DNA of 64,000 nucleotides, taken from contig NC_092458.1 of assembly GCF_047495875.1 (NCBI RefSeq), positions 105,650,227 through 105,714,226 of the forward strand, written 5' to 3'. This stretch comes from Pithys albifrons albifrons (Eukaryota; Chordata; Aves; Passeriformes; Thamnophilidae). Below are positions 1-11,862 of the stretch, one piece after another. The translations under genes were made by a program, and so were the position numbers. The notes under the pieces are model-generated. The model did no database searches. It saw nothing but the letters and a program-made list of their open reading frames with translations, and was not told the origin of the DNA. Within the stretch, counting starts at the first letter, position 1. Each line of letters opens with the position of its first letter.

Positions 1-3000
1 AATCAAGAATGTATAGCATCAAACTAAGTTATTATAAAAGGAAGTTTTGCCATGTGCTTTTTCTCTTTTTCCTCATCAGTTACATAGATTAAATTAACAT
101 TAAATGAGTCCATAAAATAAATCAGAATTATTATTTGGGAACAGAGAAGTACAGAGGAGATAAGAGGACAGAAGTATGTTCAGATTTCAGAAAGCTTTAG
201 ATTCAAGGCTATGACATTTTGCCGTATCTAGTGAACACACCAAGTGCTGGTCCCCACTTGCATTTCTGGATGATGTACAGTAATAATATTAACATTCATT
301 TGAAAAACATTGACATTAGTGACTAGCTTGAGGCTGATTTTATGAAGGCTGTCAGATTCCTTAGATAGCTGTACCATATACCCAGCAAAACTGATTATTG
401 ATAAGAGGCTATTAACCACATTTCTGTCTTTGGTGCCTGCCAAAATATATTGTAGCTTACAAATAGCAACAGTGTTCCTATGCATATAAACAAATGCAAA
501 CTCACTTCCCATCACAGGCTCAGCTGCTTCTGTAGCGAATCTGACTGAAATGGATGGTTTCGTAATGCACCCAGGTCTGATCAACACAGACTTCCACAGG
601 CAACCACAGCATACCCTGTGCAATGCTTTTAATGAAGCTGCAGTTTTCATTCTTGGCTACATCTCACTGCCTGATCAACAATTATTTGGATTTGGTTTCC
701 TTTGGTTTTCAATTTGTTTTTCAATTCTACTCAAATTAAAAGGGGAAAAGAAATATCAGCATGGAGCTCAGCAAAAAGTGCCATGCTTTTCTGGCCCCAT
801 CTCCCTTCGGTTCACTGCCTACCAAACTGTGCCTTAACAAAAATCAGTAAGAAATGAAATGGCACTTCCTGCACAAGTTCAAAGGCACAGGGCACAGGGC
901 TTCATTTTCAGCATCCATAACTTATGGCATATGTTGCTTCTAACATAAGGAAGTTACTTGACAGGAAAACTGAAAAAAAATGAGGAAGGCAGGAAGGTAA
1001 AGAGGAGAATGTGCCCAGCAGGGAGGCTCTGTCCCATGCAGCAGTTGGCAATGACAAAGACAACAATGCCTTGTTTGCCATACTCCTCCTTTAATTCTAT
1101 ATCCCAGTTCTTGCTGGCCTACCCCTTGCGACCAACAGTAACATCGAGGGATCTGCAGTGGTTGGAAGAAGAAACCTCTCTGGTGATGTTACCTGGCCCT
1201 TGGGAACCGAAATGATCGGTATAAACAAGACTCACATAGGTTTCCAAGCAGTTCTCCAGTGGCACAAGTCTTTCATCCACTTAGACAGAAGTCAAACTGA
1301 GAAGCTAAAGACAACCACAGTCTGAGATGTGGTTTTGTTTTGTAAATCTTATTTTTCAGGGCTTGTATACCAGAACCATGTTGTCATGCCTGGGTTGTTC
1401 ACAATGAAGATAGGAGCTGAAATCTGAGAAGAGCTGTTTCTTTCTTGTGGTTGTTTTTTTTTTTTCTTTTTTTTCCCCCCTTTTTTTTAATTTTTTCTCT
1501 TTTTCCAGGGAGAGAGTTCAAATGCAGATTTTCTGAAAGTGTCTATTTGACATAACATGCTGTTTGGAAAGTAGGCACTTATATCCCAATTAAAATCTTT
1601 CAGAAAAAGCTTTCTCCTGAGAAATATGTTAAGCTTGATGTTTCCTTTCCCATCAGATTAAATTAATTGTACAGAAAGTAAATCAGCCAACTCAAGTGCA
1701 CAGCTTGTTATATCCTATGAATTTCCACTGTGCCTTAAAAGCAAGTAACAAGCACAAAGTACATTTCCTACAGTGCTCTTTGCTGGACAGAATTCATGCC
1801 AATTACAGGGTTATGTTAACATCTCTGGGAAAGCATGAATGATATCAAAGTTGAGAAACACTTTCATTTTGCTAAATATTAGGTCACATCTTTCACACTT
1901 TAGATAAAGGAAATAACAGTTTGACATCTAATTGCTGTTACATTAATTTCATCCAGCCCTATTCTAGTATTATAAGTGCTGACATGGTACTAAAGCAAAA
2001 TCATCTAATAAAATTAGAAAAACATCTCAAAGAGTACATATTATAAAAATACATACACATAAATAAATATACATAAATATGTACAGAATGCCTAAAAACA
2101 AAGAATAAACTATATCTAAAAGCATTTAAAAATAGAATGAAGAGCAGCAACTTTAGCAGACATGGTCAGACAAGAAATAACTTCCTAAGATTTCAACATT
2201 AGATTAAATTTCTTGTATTAAATACATTTTCCCCTGTTTGGTTATTGGTTTATTGCTGATTTTTATTACAATTCTCTCTTCAATGATGCACTCTTGAAAT
2301 CTCATTGCTTCTGAACATGCACATTCCCCTTAAATGAATCATCTCCCAGCAGGACAAATCTAATCCTTATTCTTCTGCATGAAAGCACACTGCCAAGCCA
2401 GTACATTCAGGGGACACAATGGAAGAGAAGCCACCACCAATATCAGCATCTGATATACTGTTTATCTTCTTCCATACATTTTATTGCTTCAAGCACTCAC
2501 TGACATGCCAAAATTTGGCATTATAGTGTAATACAAGACAACAACTTACTTGTGCACAATGCATTTTATGAATAGTAATAGCATTGGTTTAGGCCACATA
2601 ACAGTTTTGCTTACTCTCCAACTAAAGGGATCAGTGGGGTTGATTCTGAATTGATGCTGACCCCTAGGAGTCAGGGAAAGTGTCTCTGAAGCCCACTTTC
2701 CCCTTGGTCCCCTGGAGCTCCATGCTGTGTCATCCACTCTCCTGCTACTAAAAGCAAAAAAAAAGGATAAAAAAAAAAAAAAAGAAAAACATGAGTTATC
2801 CATCTACCACAGTGGTAGCCAGGGAGTTTGAGAAAAGTAAAAAACTCTCACTTTTGCAGTGGACTGACACTAGATTGCATTCAAAACACTCCAGCCCAGC
2901 TTGGCACACAAGGGTCAATGGGATTCAGAAAGTAGGGGACTGCTGCTGCAAGCATATGTTAAAAAAACTCCAATTCTTCACCAAATAAACAGATAAAACC

Positions 3001-3013
3001 TTACTGAAAGAAA
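1..3013. other. Intergenic, no gene supported
   Basis: A/T-rich sequence with T- and A-runs (1447-1506, 2754-2783). A minus-strand open frame at 228-650 has no recognised domain. In other vertebrates BTG3 lies tail-to-tail with CXADR, so its 3' end may lie just outside the left edge, but none of its coding sequence was seen. Confidence 0.6.
1447..1506. repeat. T-rich low-complexity tract
   Basis: About 60 bp of T with short C runs. Confidence 0.8.
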
Positions 3014-3468
3014 TAATCACAGAATCATAGAAGATGCTGAGTTGGATGGGACCGATCATAAAGTCCATGACCTGGCCTTGCACAGAACCATCCCCAAGAA
3101 TCACACCATGGGCCTGAGAGCACTGTCCAAATGTTTCTTGAACTCTGTCAGGCTTGGTGCTGTGACCAGTTCACTGAGGAGCCTGTTCCAGTGCCCAGCC
3201 ACCTTCTGGGTGAAAATCCTTTTCCTGATATCTAACCTAAGCCTTCCCTGACTCAGCTTCATGCCAGTCCCTTGGGACCTATTGCTGCACACCAGACAGA
3301 AGACATTGGTACCTGCCCCTCTTCCTTTCAGGAGGAAGTTGTAACTGCAGTGAGATCTCCCTTGAGTCTCCTCAGGCTGAACACACCAAGTGTCCTCAGC
3401 TGCTTCTCATACAGCTGCCCCTCCAGGCCCTTCACCACCCTCACAGCCCTCCTTTGGACACTTAATGT
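3014..3468 (-). repeat. CR1 LINE 3' fragment (5'-truncated)
   Basis: On the minus strand it runs from GTCCAAAGGAGGG through GGCTGAACACACC and TCACCCAGAAGGTGG to the terminal TCTATGATTCTGTGATT. This is the classic 3' end of an avian CR1 element with its 8-bp terminal repeats. It is about 455 bp and heavily 5'-truncated, as is usual. Confidence 0.96.
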
Positions 3469-5495
3469 CTTTTTTATATTGTGATGCCCAAAACTACATA
3501 CAGTAATAAAGGCAGTTTCTTTCTCACATAGGTCAAAACTTTTATAAATAAAGAATAAATTAATACAATTTTCTTTTATCAGCTATGTAGAAAAGCATGT
3601 GCAACTCTTCATACCACAAACACAGACTTTTTTTTTTATGTTAGTGCTTCCTTTGCTTATTACCATATAAAATAGGCCAAGATAGGCTCTGCAGAGATCT
3701 GCACAACAGTCATTAAAATCCGTCTGGTGACACTAAGTCAGACCCATTGCTTTAGCACACCGTTGTTGCACACAAGTGCTTCCCAACAGCATCTTGTCAT
3801 CTGCACCTAGATGGAGCAGCTGAAGACATTACCCACCAACCCTTTTTGCTGCCAGATAGTTCTGCTGGCATAGTAGAGGCTGTACACACACATATCAAAT
3901 TAATTCTAGCAAAAACCTACCCGAGCTAATTTGATCCATCCTCCTTAGCTTACTGCAAGAAGCCAAAGCAGAAGCCCTAGAATGATAAACAGTCATTGGG
4001 CAGTGTTAACTGGTCAGTGAAATATGACACTGAGAGATGGCAAAAGATCCCTCTTTCTTTAAGAAAAAAACAAGCAAAAAACAACAAAACCAAAAAAAAA
4101 AAAAAAAACTAGAACAAAACATAGGACACCTGCTATGTCCTAGGAAAGTAACCACTCCAACTCCCCAGCACATAGTCCAGGGCAAGAGACCAAGTGTTGA
4201 GAACTGTGTGGAAACTCAAACTTCTCACAAAAGACCAAGATTTTTATTTGAAAGAGACAGAGAACGGCAGAGAAAAGAAGTCTATCCCTCATCTCTGGTT
4301 TCTAGAGAGCCCTAGAGCTCTCAAACCACTCCACCTTCACCTCTGGGAATAAAATGTCCCGGGATGGCAGCCAGCACTTAGAACTCCAGGGCATCAGGTC
4401 TGTGGTTTGGCTAATCCAGGGTACAGCTGCTGTGGACTAACACTGCATACATAGGGATTATGACTGGCAATGCTTAAAGACAGTCTGGTAAAATTTAAAA
4501 TTTTGCTCTAAGGTTTGAAACTAGCTTAGCTACTTCTAAGCACACTCATCACAGAAAGTTCCTAATTGAAATTACAAAAACATACATAGAGATTTGGATT
4601 TGAAGGTATGAAACTTTTTTCTGTCATAGGACAGGCTTTGGTGTGTTAGCACTCCCTTTCCCAGTTCAGCAACTCACTCCTTCAAGGAGTCCAACATGGT
4701 TTGCATGCACCTCATTTCCATGTTAGTGCATCACATGAGATTTATTAGAATTACCACCTTCTTTTCTGTGAACCTCAGAGGTAGGACTATTGGAGCCTTT
4801 GAAAAAGTTTGATTTCTAATAAGAGGACTGCAAGAAAAATGGTTCAAAGCTGAGAAAAACATAAATGAAGGGAACATGATTTTTCTGTAAGGACAGCAAA
4901 TTCTTGTGTTAATGATGACTCAGTAATGAAGACAGAGATAAGACATTGGCAAGGTAGATACTCAAAGATGGTAAAATGTAGAATGGCCCAGAGTTACTGA
5001 AAAAGGCAGTAATTCTATTATAATATTTTTGTCAGACAAAAGTTTCATGGCTTATGTTGTGAATTACATTGTAATTAATGTCACTTAACAAATACAATTT
5101 ACTTTGTAATGGACAAATTATTTATAAAGATCATGGTACATACAGTGCATTGTAAACATTTTTGCATATTCAGTGTCAGCTCAGGCTCCTGCTCATGTCT
5201 AGCTGCCTCCTTGAACATCAAGGCAGCCTGCATTATATTATCTAAGTGATTCAAAATTACTTGAGAGTCTTAATGTATCACATGTTCCTGTAAACAATGA
5301 AAGTCACATGAAGCATACAAATGAACTGGAATGAACCACACTGAAGTTGTAGCTAAGTCATGTTAACAGCCTCCTTAAAATCCAGTGAGCTGGGTCTCCG
5401 GTGGGCAGATTTCAGTAAGCAATCTCTGAATGTGGCATCACATTGTAGTGGTGGGATGCTGAGGTTTCCTTTCAAGTAATGATTTCCCTCTTTAC

Positions 5496-5791
5496 CTTCC
5501 ATGTTACTGGAGTTGAGATTGAAGTAAGCTCTTCCTCTTTGCTTGTATTTGACTCATCTATATTTTGTAAGTAACACAGGAGACCTGGAGCCTGCAAAGA
5601 GAACTGCAGTGCCAGTGACCCATCTGCACAGCTGCTGAAGACAAAGGTGATTTGTTCACGTGAATGTTCCACAAAATGCCTTAGGGAGAGACTCGGAATT
5701 ACTTCAGTCACATGAAATAACTGCATGCATTTTTTTGCAAGCTCATAGTTGATGACAACATCAGCATTATCAACTACCATCTCCTTTAAGT
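5496..5791 (-). other. Unidentified open frame with splice-like borders
   Basis: On the minus strand a 98-codon open frame without stops lies between a pyrimidine-rich acceptor (CTTTTCTTTTAAG before 5791) and a donor (AAG then GTAAAG after 5496). The peptide begins LKEMVVDNADVVINYELA and includes FVFSSCADGSLALQFS; it looks compositionally normal rather than low-complexity. I do not recognise the family. No partner exon with matching phase was found nearby. It could be an isolated exon, an old gene relic or chance in A/T-moderate DNA. Confidence 0.25.
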
Positions 5792-6123
5792 CTTAAAAGA
5801 AAAGTGGCAACAGCTGCCAGTATGCTTTGTCCCCAAACTGACTGCAGCAGGATGCCCAGGGAACATGCTTTGGATACCTATGAATACTCCTGAAGGCTCA
5901 TATGTGCAGCAGACAATGGGATGAACGTGCAATGCAGTGCAAGCTGTGCATTCTACTCAGAGTAAAGGGTTTCTGTGCATGGTAGGAGGTTAGAGGTGTC
6001 TGGAAACTTCAGTGCCAAAAGCTGACGAGTCTGTAGCCTTCTGGCACCTTCAGTTTCACATGGCAGTTGAGGATTATAATTTTCTGAATGCAGAGAGAAT
6101 TTGGCTACATGAATCTTTTTTAC

Positions 6124-6215
6124 AGATCACAGAGCACTGAAGTTGGAAAGCACTTCTGGATTTTGCCTGGAACAAGCACCTGCTCAGAGCAGGGCACTTC
6201 AGTGCCTTGAGCCCT
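6124..6215 (-). repeat. Short CR1 3' scrap
   Basis: Plus-strand reading ATCACAGAGCACTGAAGTTGG, followed by CCTGCTCAGAGCAGGGC, resembles the reverse complement of a CR1 3' end. It is diverged and short, so the call is moderate. Confidence 0.5.
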
Positions 6216-9200
6216 TTAAGCTGAAAGCCGTTTGTTGTCTGCCTTTGACTTGTACTTTGATCCTTCTTCCACTTTCACCCTGCCTCCTTCCCCTGTTGTC
6301 AGCACAAATACAAGGGCAGCTGCCTGCTCACTGAAATGATGAACGTACTGGAGTTAAAACTACACTTCACCATATGTAAGCGATTTTAAACTCTATCGTG
6401 TCTCTGATGTGGCTTATGGCAGCTGCACCAATGCTTATGCTGACAAGACAAGGAGGTAGCCCAAGGCCAGGAAAGAAAAGTCAAGAGCAAGACAGGCTGG
6501 GCTAAATCTTTCTGTAGTGTAGTTTCTGTCATTCAAAATGCATATGCCAGAGTCATGGTTTAAGGTTTCTTAATTTTATGCAAATAGGCACAATGATATG
6601 AATTCAGGCAAGGCTACAGCTGTGAAACTGCCTTGCACTGGCATAGATTTTCCCACTTCTGAGCCTGTTGCAACCATATTGCCTGCAGGGCAATGTTTGA
6701 ATCCGAATCAGTCCCTTGACCATAGTAAAGTTCATCTGGCAAACTCCCAGGCTCCGGCTATATCCTGGAGAGACACCACCAAGGCAATCTGAGCCCACAT
6801 AACCAACCTTGGGAACAGCTTGCAACATATATTTTTCAAAGCCTACACCAAACCTACAGATCTGCACGACTGCAGGGCTTGATCACCACAGAGAAGATTT
6901 GGGTAAACGCAGGAATGGCCAAGCACGGTGCTGCTCCTCAGACACCCGTAATTACAATGGCTTTTAGAGAAATGAAACTGAAGTGGCATGAACTAAAGGG
7001 ATAAAGTATCGTATGCAGGGGTAGTGGGAAAGCACAAGTTAGTTTATCTTCTTTACAGAAAAGATGGAGGTTGCCATAGGCGACATTTAGGTTTGTCTGA
7101 CTCTCCAAATCTGTGCCAGTAGCTTGCATATAAAACATCAGGTGAGAGGGTTTTGGGTGTGGACAAGAGCATAGCTACCAAACAAACATGTGCTTCAACT
7201 CCCCTGTAACAGGCAAGCCCTGGCAAGAAGCAAAGTATGTGAAATGCATTACTTGTTCTCATTTAGAGTGTTGGCAAAAGAGTAAGGGAGTTTTCCTCTT
7301 GCTGATGACCAAGCTGCTCAATGCATTACAAAGGGATAAATGGTTTAAAAATTCATCTGTACCAATTGAAAATGCCACCAGACATTGACAATCAATCCTA
7401 AAGCCAGCTTGCAAGACCCTCAGGATTCATCATTGGATCTTCCAAGTCTGCAAAAGGTGGCAGATAGCAGACAGAGTGAGAAATAATCTTCAGGCTTTCT
7501 GTGTGGCATCAGGCAAGCTTCAAACCTGTATCGTGCTTACACCACAACATAAAGTTAACTACACTTATTTGGTGACCTCACTGGGGGTTGACTTATGGAC
7601 TAAAGGCCCAACACACAATACCTTTCAAAAGACTCAGTATTGGTCCTTGGACATGTAACAATGTGGGGATTAGCCAAGAAAGTCCCTAGACAGGTGACAA
7701 GGAAGTTGTACGGTTACCAGTTTCTTGGAAAAAAAATCCAACGCAAATTTCTTTTCAAATTGGACACATAACTTCAATGACAGCAACTGTACATTCTTCT
7801 TTACTTAAAATATATACCTATTAATTTAAATAGGAATTTAAGCACAAAAACGTTTATTTCACTTATTCCTTCAGAACATACTTGCATCAAGTTTTGGAGA
7901 TTTTTCTGGAAAAAAAGCAGTTCTACAAAATTCACTTTCTGAACAGAACTGTAAGCTTGTACAGTTATCCCTGCCTTTCTCCTACCTTCCTAAAACACTA
8001 ACAATTAAGCACTCAGATGATGGTGATCACTGAGGTGGGGAAAGACACTTGTCTTATATGGAGCACACTGTAGCAAAAAAAGCAAGTTCTGTCTATAAAT
8101 CATTATATTACAGAAGATACACTAAACAGGCAGTTGCTGCTTCTTGACAAGGCATGGAATTTTACCCTGATTAATTACTTGCCAGATTCACTCACAGACA
8201 AGTTTAGGCAGCATGGAGTCAAAGGAGAGAGTGAGGAATGTAACATTTTGGCATTAAAAAAACGTGCTTCTTAAAGGCTAAGTATCTTTTCTGCAATTAT
8301 AACCCTGAAATTGTTACATTTGAAATTATTTTTTTTAATTGGCTACTTAAACCTGTGATTTTTAGAAACCCTCTACGCTTTCATTTTTCTCATGAAGATA
8401 TTCCTGCTTTCTCAGTTTCACTTGACTTTTCATGTGCAGTGACAAAACTACTTACATGGAACTTTTGCTCAAAAGCTTCTGAGTTTGAGTTTACTCTAGA
8501 ACTATATCAAAAACAGAAGGAAAAATAATAAGTAATGTATTTTTCAGCATTATAACCACCTGTTTCACCACGGATGATATGGTTGCTTTCAGACCACAGC
8601 ACAACATATACCACCGGATTAAGATTTAAATTAGTATCTACATGTTGACAATAGTAAAAAACCAGCATGTGCATATGCACCCAGTATTTCTTAAGAGCAC
8701 AGAATGATGTAGTTGAGCAAAGACAGTTTGACTCTGCATATAGTCACTGCCACTGGCTGAGTGCTGGGGTGTCTTTCTGTGTGCTCAGATTAATGTGGCC
8801 TGTGACAGGTAATGAGTTACCAAAAATGTTATTGGGGTACCAGGCTCCAAAAACTAATTTCCTAAGTTCCATCCACTAGATCAGTTTGCAGTGGTATCAT
8901 CCTTACATGGTTGGGTAGATTAATATTTTCATGATGAAATTAATACCCAAAGTCTCCAAGTCACAGGAGACAATGAGGGTCCCATAACCAGCCTGTATTA
9001 GAGGGCACCTTCATCTTCCCTCTGGTCTCCTGCACACTAAGTTGTGGAGCAGGAGGAATAAGTCAGTGTCCAGACATGAATTACCACAAAATCTGCTTTA
9101 AGAAATCATGCTGAAGCATGTATGAACGGTAACATTCAAGTATATTTTATTAACTGTTATAAAATATATACAATCTTGAAACACAGTGCATTTCACACAC

Positions 9201-9364
9201 AAGTTGTAAGACCTCATTGGTATCACTACAGAATTGAATAGATGATACACTTCCTATCAAATGAGCAGACCAGAGAGCTAGGAAAACCCAAAACTATTCT
9301 ACTTCAGATTACAGTCTCTTTCAACACCCTGCTGCTTAGGGCTATATTTCTGCTACCTGAGTTG

Positions 9365-9369
9365 ATTTG
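9365..9369. repeat. Target-site duplication ATTTG, left copy
   Basis: The five bases directly before the 5' LTR match the five bases after the 3' LTR exactly, confirming an integrase-mediated insertion and the element's true ends. Confidence 0.93.
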
Positions 9370-10065
9370 TGTTGTAGTTTGGGATTATTATGTAAATTCT
9401 CTCCCCTGCCACTTAACTGCCCAGGCCAGTGGTTAACAAAAGAAGCAGTTAACTGTGATCGCTGGGGTGGGGGCAGGTTTGTCTCTTTTGGGTTTTTTTT
9501 TGGATATTCTCCTCAGTCTTGGCTCGGCGGAACGGGGGAGTGGGGGCTCCAAGGAGGCAGGCTGCCCTGCTGGTTACTGCTGGGGTTTTCCCTGGCTGTC
9601 TTGCCGCTGCCTACTTCGGATTACTTTTTTCCTGCCGTGCTGCTACCTGCCTTGGATTTGCTGCTGGTTGCTCGTACCTTTCTGCTTCTTGGACGGGGAA
9701 CACAGGGGGAAGAGACTGAGTCCATCTGAAAGCCCACTGCTCGTCTGTTTCGCTGGAGAGGGACTAAAACTCACTCTGCAGCCAGCCGGGTTGTGACAAG
9801 GACACTTAAGTATAACCTTTTCTCCCGGAGGAAAACCTGCTGGGTTTTGTTGTTGTTGTTTTTTTTTTTTTTTTTTTCTCTTATGGTGTTGGGGAAGTGG
9901 GTTGCACTAGTCTGTTTACATATATATATATATATATAGCAGTTATCCTTCTTGTATTAAAATTCCTTTTCTTAAATTTGATAAAGAGTGGTGTGATTAT
10001 TGTGGAGGAGGCCCCTCCCCTGCTTGTGGGTAAAACATTTTGGTTTTTCCCCTCAAACCGAGACA
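9370..10065 (+). repeat. 5' LTR of the ERV-L-like provirus
   Basis: 696 bp, TG...CA ended, nearly identical to 15067-15757. It contains a T-rich run near 9854-9878, a (TA)n run near 9920-9938, and a candidate polyadenylation signal ATTAAA at 9956-9961 followed by a G/T-rich stretch (about 9986-10010). These place the R/U5 border late in the LTR. Confidence 0.97.
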
Positions 10066-10070
10066 TTTCT

Positions 10071-10091
10071 TGGCGCCCAACGTGTGGGGCT
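10071..10091 (+). other. Primer-binding site, tRNA-Lys-like
   Basis: TGGCGCCCAACGTGTGGGG starts five bases after the 5' LTR. It resembles the complement of a lysine tRNA 3' end (Lys-1,2 type) with an apparent extra TG dinucleotide in the middle. It does not look like the leucine PBS for which the ERV-L group was named, which is notable. Confidence 0.75.
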
Positions 10092-10128
10092 TGTAAACAA
10101 AGAAGGATAACTGCTATTTTGTGGCACC

Positions 10129-11787
10129 ATGTGGGTCTTGAGCTTAGGGTTCATCAAGACCATCCTGTATAATATATTGGCTTTTTGTTGGTACAAATTC
10201 ATGCCAAAAGGAGCGGCAGGTTTAAGTCTTATCAACAAATCAATGAGCAAAACTCAAATAGCCGCAATTATTATTGAGTTCTTACTCTGGATTTATGGTG
10301 CCATGAATTCGATGCCTTTGGATGTCATGTGGGTGGTGCTCTCCAGGCTGTTTTCCTGCCACAACCTAAGCTGCTACCTCTGGGGATTCAGTGATAATAG
10401 TACGGACCCTTGGGAAGGAACAAAGGGGAATCTCTTCTCCCAACCCTTTGTCCATTCCCCATTCAAGTCTGCTACAACAGCTTTTGAGATGTTTAAATTC
10501 TCCCTGGATGCCAGAGATATCTTGCTCTTTATGGTTTTTCTGCAGGGTTGTATCCCTGCAGCTTACAGAATGTTTGAAGGTAGGGCCAGGGTTTTTCCAG
10601 AATGCATTCAGAAACCTAGCCCAGTGAAGGGGGAAAAGCGAGAGAATAAAACCCCTGATGCCACAGTGAAGGGAGAAAAGGATGAGGCTAAACCAGGAGG
10701 ACAGGCCAAGCCTATGGAAGTTGCCCCTATTCAGAAAAGGAAATATAAGACCAAATTAGACCATCCAGCAGACGATGAGGGGGCTGCTGCACCTCCACAG
10801 CAAGCAGACCCAGAGCCTGAGATCATCACTGAGTCATTGTCATTTGATAATCTCCGTAGTTTGCGGAAAGACATTGCTCGACACCCGGGTGAGCCCATCC
10901 TGACTTGGTTGATCCGAGTTTGGGACCTTATGGGTGAAACCTTACAACTGGATGGTGCTGAAGCCAGGTTTTTGGGGGCTCTGGCCCAGGACGTGGCTAT
11001 TGAACAGGTGTTCGTGAGGGAATCAAAGCCCCTTTCACTCTGGGCACGACTTCTAACGAGTGTAAGAGAGAAGTTTGTCTATAGAGAAATCCTGCAGGAA
11101 CATCATATTAGGAAGACTTGGAAGACGATGGAAGAAGGAATTTTACGTCTGAGGGAGATGGCAATGATGGACGTGCTTTTTGGAAGAGGTGGGCAAGCCA
11201 ATAATGACCCTGACAAGGTCAGATGCACACCACATATGTGGTGGGACCTTTCACGCTCGGGGCCAGCTGAATACACCGATTTCCTGGCATCCATGTATAG
11301 GGAAGAGAACCATGAAACAGTGGGCGCAGTAGCAAATAAGCTCCGGATATATGAGAGCATGACCCACAGCCCAATGCAGGCCCGTATTTCTGCTGTAGAG
11401 ACATTGGTTGAGAGTCTCAAGACGCTGCCTGCAGAGGTAAAAGCGATCAGAGAGGAAATTAGGGAAAGTCTCCAAGTGGCACCAGTGCGAATGAGAACCT
11501 CTGAAGTCAGAGCCAGACGCCCCCCAGCCAGAGGAAGTGGACAGACCTCACGAACTGAGATGTGGTACTTCCTGGCCAAACATGGAGAAGACATGGGACG
11601 GTGGGATGGGAAACCCACCCGTGCCCTTGCAGCCCGAGTACAAGAACTGAAGGAGAATGGAAGAAGGTCAGTGAGAGTAAGTGCAGTCCCAGTTTCCCAC
11701 GGGCAAGAATCTGACCCACAGGAGGGCACCTCCCAGGTGTACTCATCGAGAAAAGGTTCTGACCGCTATGACCAGGATCAGTGTTAG
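10129..11787 (+). CDS. gag: ERV-L-like Gag, intact, with hydrophobic N-terminus
   Basis: A 552-codon open frame starting at an ATG in a good context (CACCATG) and ending at UAG (11785-11787). Residues 2-25, 43-60 and 131-146 are strongly hydrophobic, with two sequons (NLS near 79, NST near 90) between the second and third. A charged lysine/glutamate/proline-rich linker (about 160-230) follows, then a capsid-like helical region (about 235-460), and a C-terminal GEDM-xxx-WDGKPT motif. There are no Cys-His zinc knuckles, as in ERV-L and foamy viruses. It should form the intracellular particle shell. The membrane-like N-terminus is unusual for Gag and suggests an endomembrane-targeted particle; that is inference. 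Confidence 0.9.
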   Translation: MWVLSLGFIKTILYNILAFCWYKFMPKGAAGLSLINKSMSKTQIAAIIIEFLLWIYGAMNSMPLDVMWVVLSRLFSCHNLSCYLWGFSDNSTDPWEGTKGNLFSQPFVHSPFKSATTAFEMFKFSLDARDILLFMVFLQGCIPAAYRMFEGRARVFPECIQKPSPVKGEKRENKTPDATVKGEKDEAKPGGQAKPMEVAPIQKRKYKTKLDHPADDEGAAAPPQQADPEPEIITESLSFDNLRSLRKDIARHPGEPILTWLIRVWDLMGETLQLDGAEARFLGALAQDVAIEQVFVRESKPLSLWARLLTSVREKFVYREILQEHHIRKTWKTMEEGILRLREMAMMDVLFGRGGQANNDPDKVRCTPHMWWDLSRSGPAEYTDFLASMYREENHETVGAVANKLRIYESMTHSPMQARISAVETLVESLKTLPAEVKAIREEIRESLQVAPVRMRTSEVRARRPPARGSGQTSRTEMWYFLAKHGEDMGRWDGKPTRALAARVQELKENGRRSVRVSAVPVSHGQESDPQEGTSQVYSSRKGSDRYDQDQC

Positions 11788-11862
11788 AGGGGCCCTGCCT
11801 CTAGCCAGGTAGAGGCACGGGACAACCGTGTCTATTGGACTGTGTGGATTCGATGGCCTGGT
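11785..11862 (+). promoter_or_regulatory. Probable gag-pol stop-codon readthrough element
   Basis: Gag ends at UAG (11785-11787) and pol continues in the same frame. After an 8-nt spacer comes a perfect 8-bp stem, TGCCTCTA (11796-11803) with TAGAGGCA (11810-11817), closed by the 6-nt loop GCCAGG. The loop could pair with CCTGGT at 11857-11862, which would make a pseudoknot. A UAG, an 8-nt spacer and a downstream structure is the arrangement used by gammaretroviruses for 5-10% readthrough. The function here is inferred from that parallel. Confidence 0.7.

Larger units (their letters stand above)
3469..9364. other. Intergenic, mostly unannotated
   Basis: Besides a CR1 scrap (6124-6215) and the unassigned open frame (5496-5791), I see only A/T-rich single-copy-looking DNA, with an A-run near 4089-4108. 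Confidence 0.6.

Noticed and set aside
228..650. Minus-strand 140-codon open frame with a possible internal 39-nt mini-exon
   Set aside because: A CAG acceptor and a GTGAGT donor flank a short stretch inside it, but there is no recognised protein and no phase-matched partner exon.
11103..11729. 208-codon minus-strand open frame inside gag
   Set aside because: It is the complement of the intact gag frame; gag has recognisable ERV-L features and the antisense frame has none.
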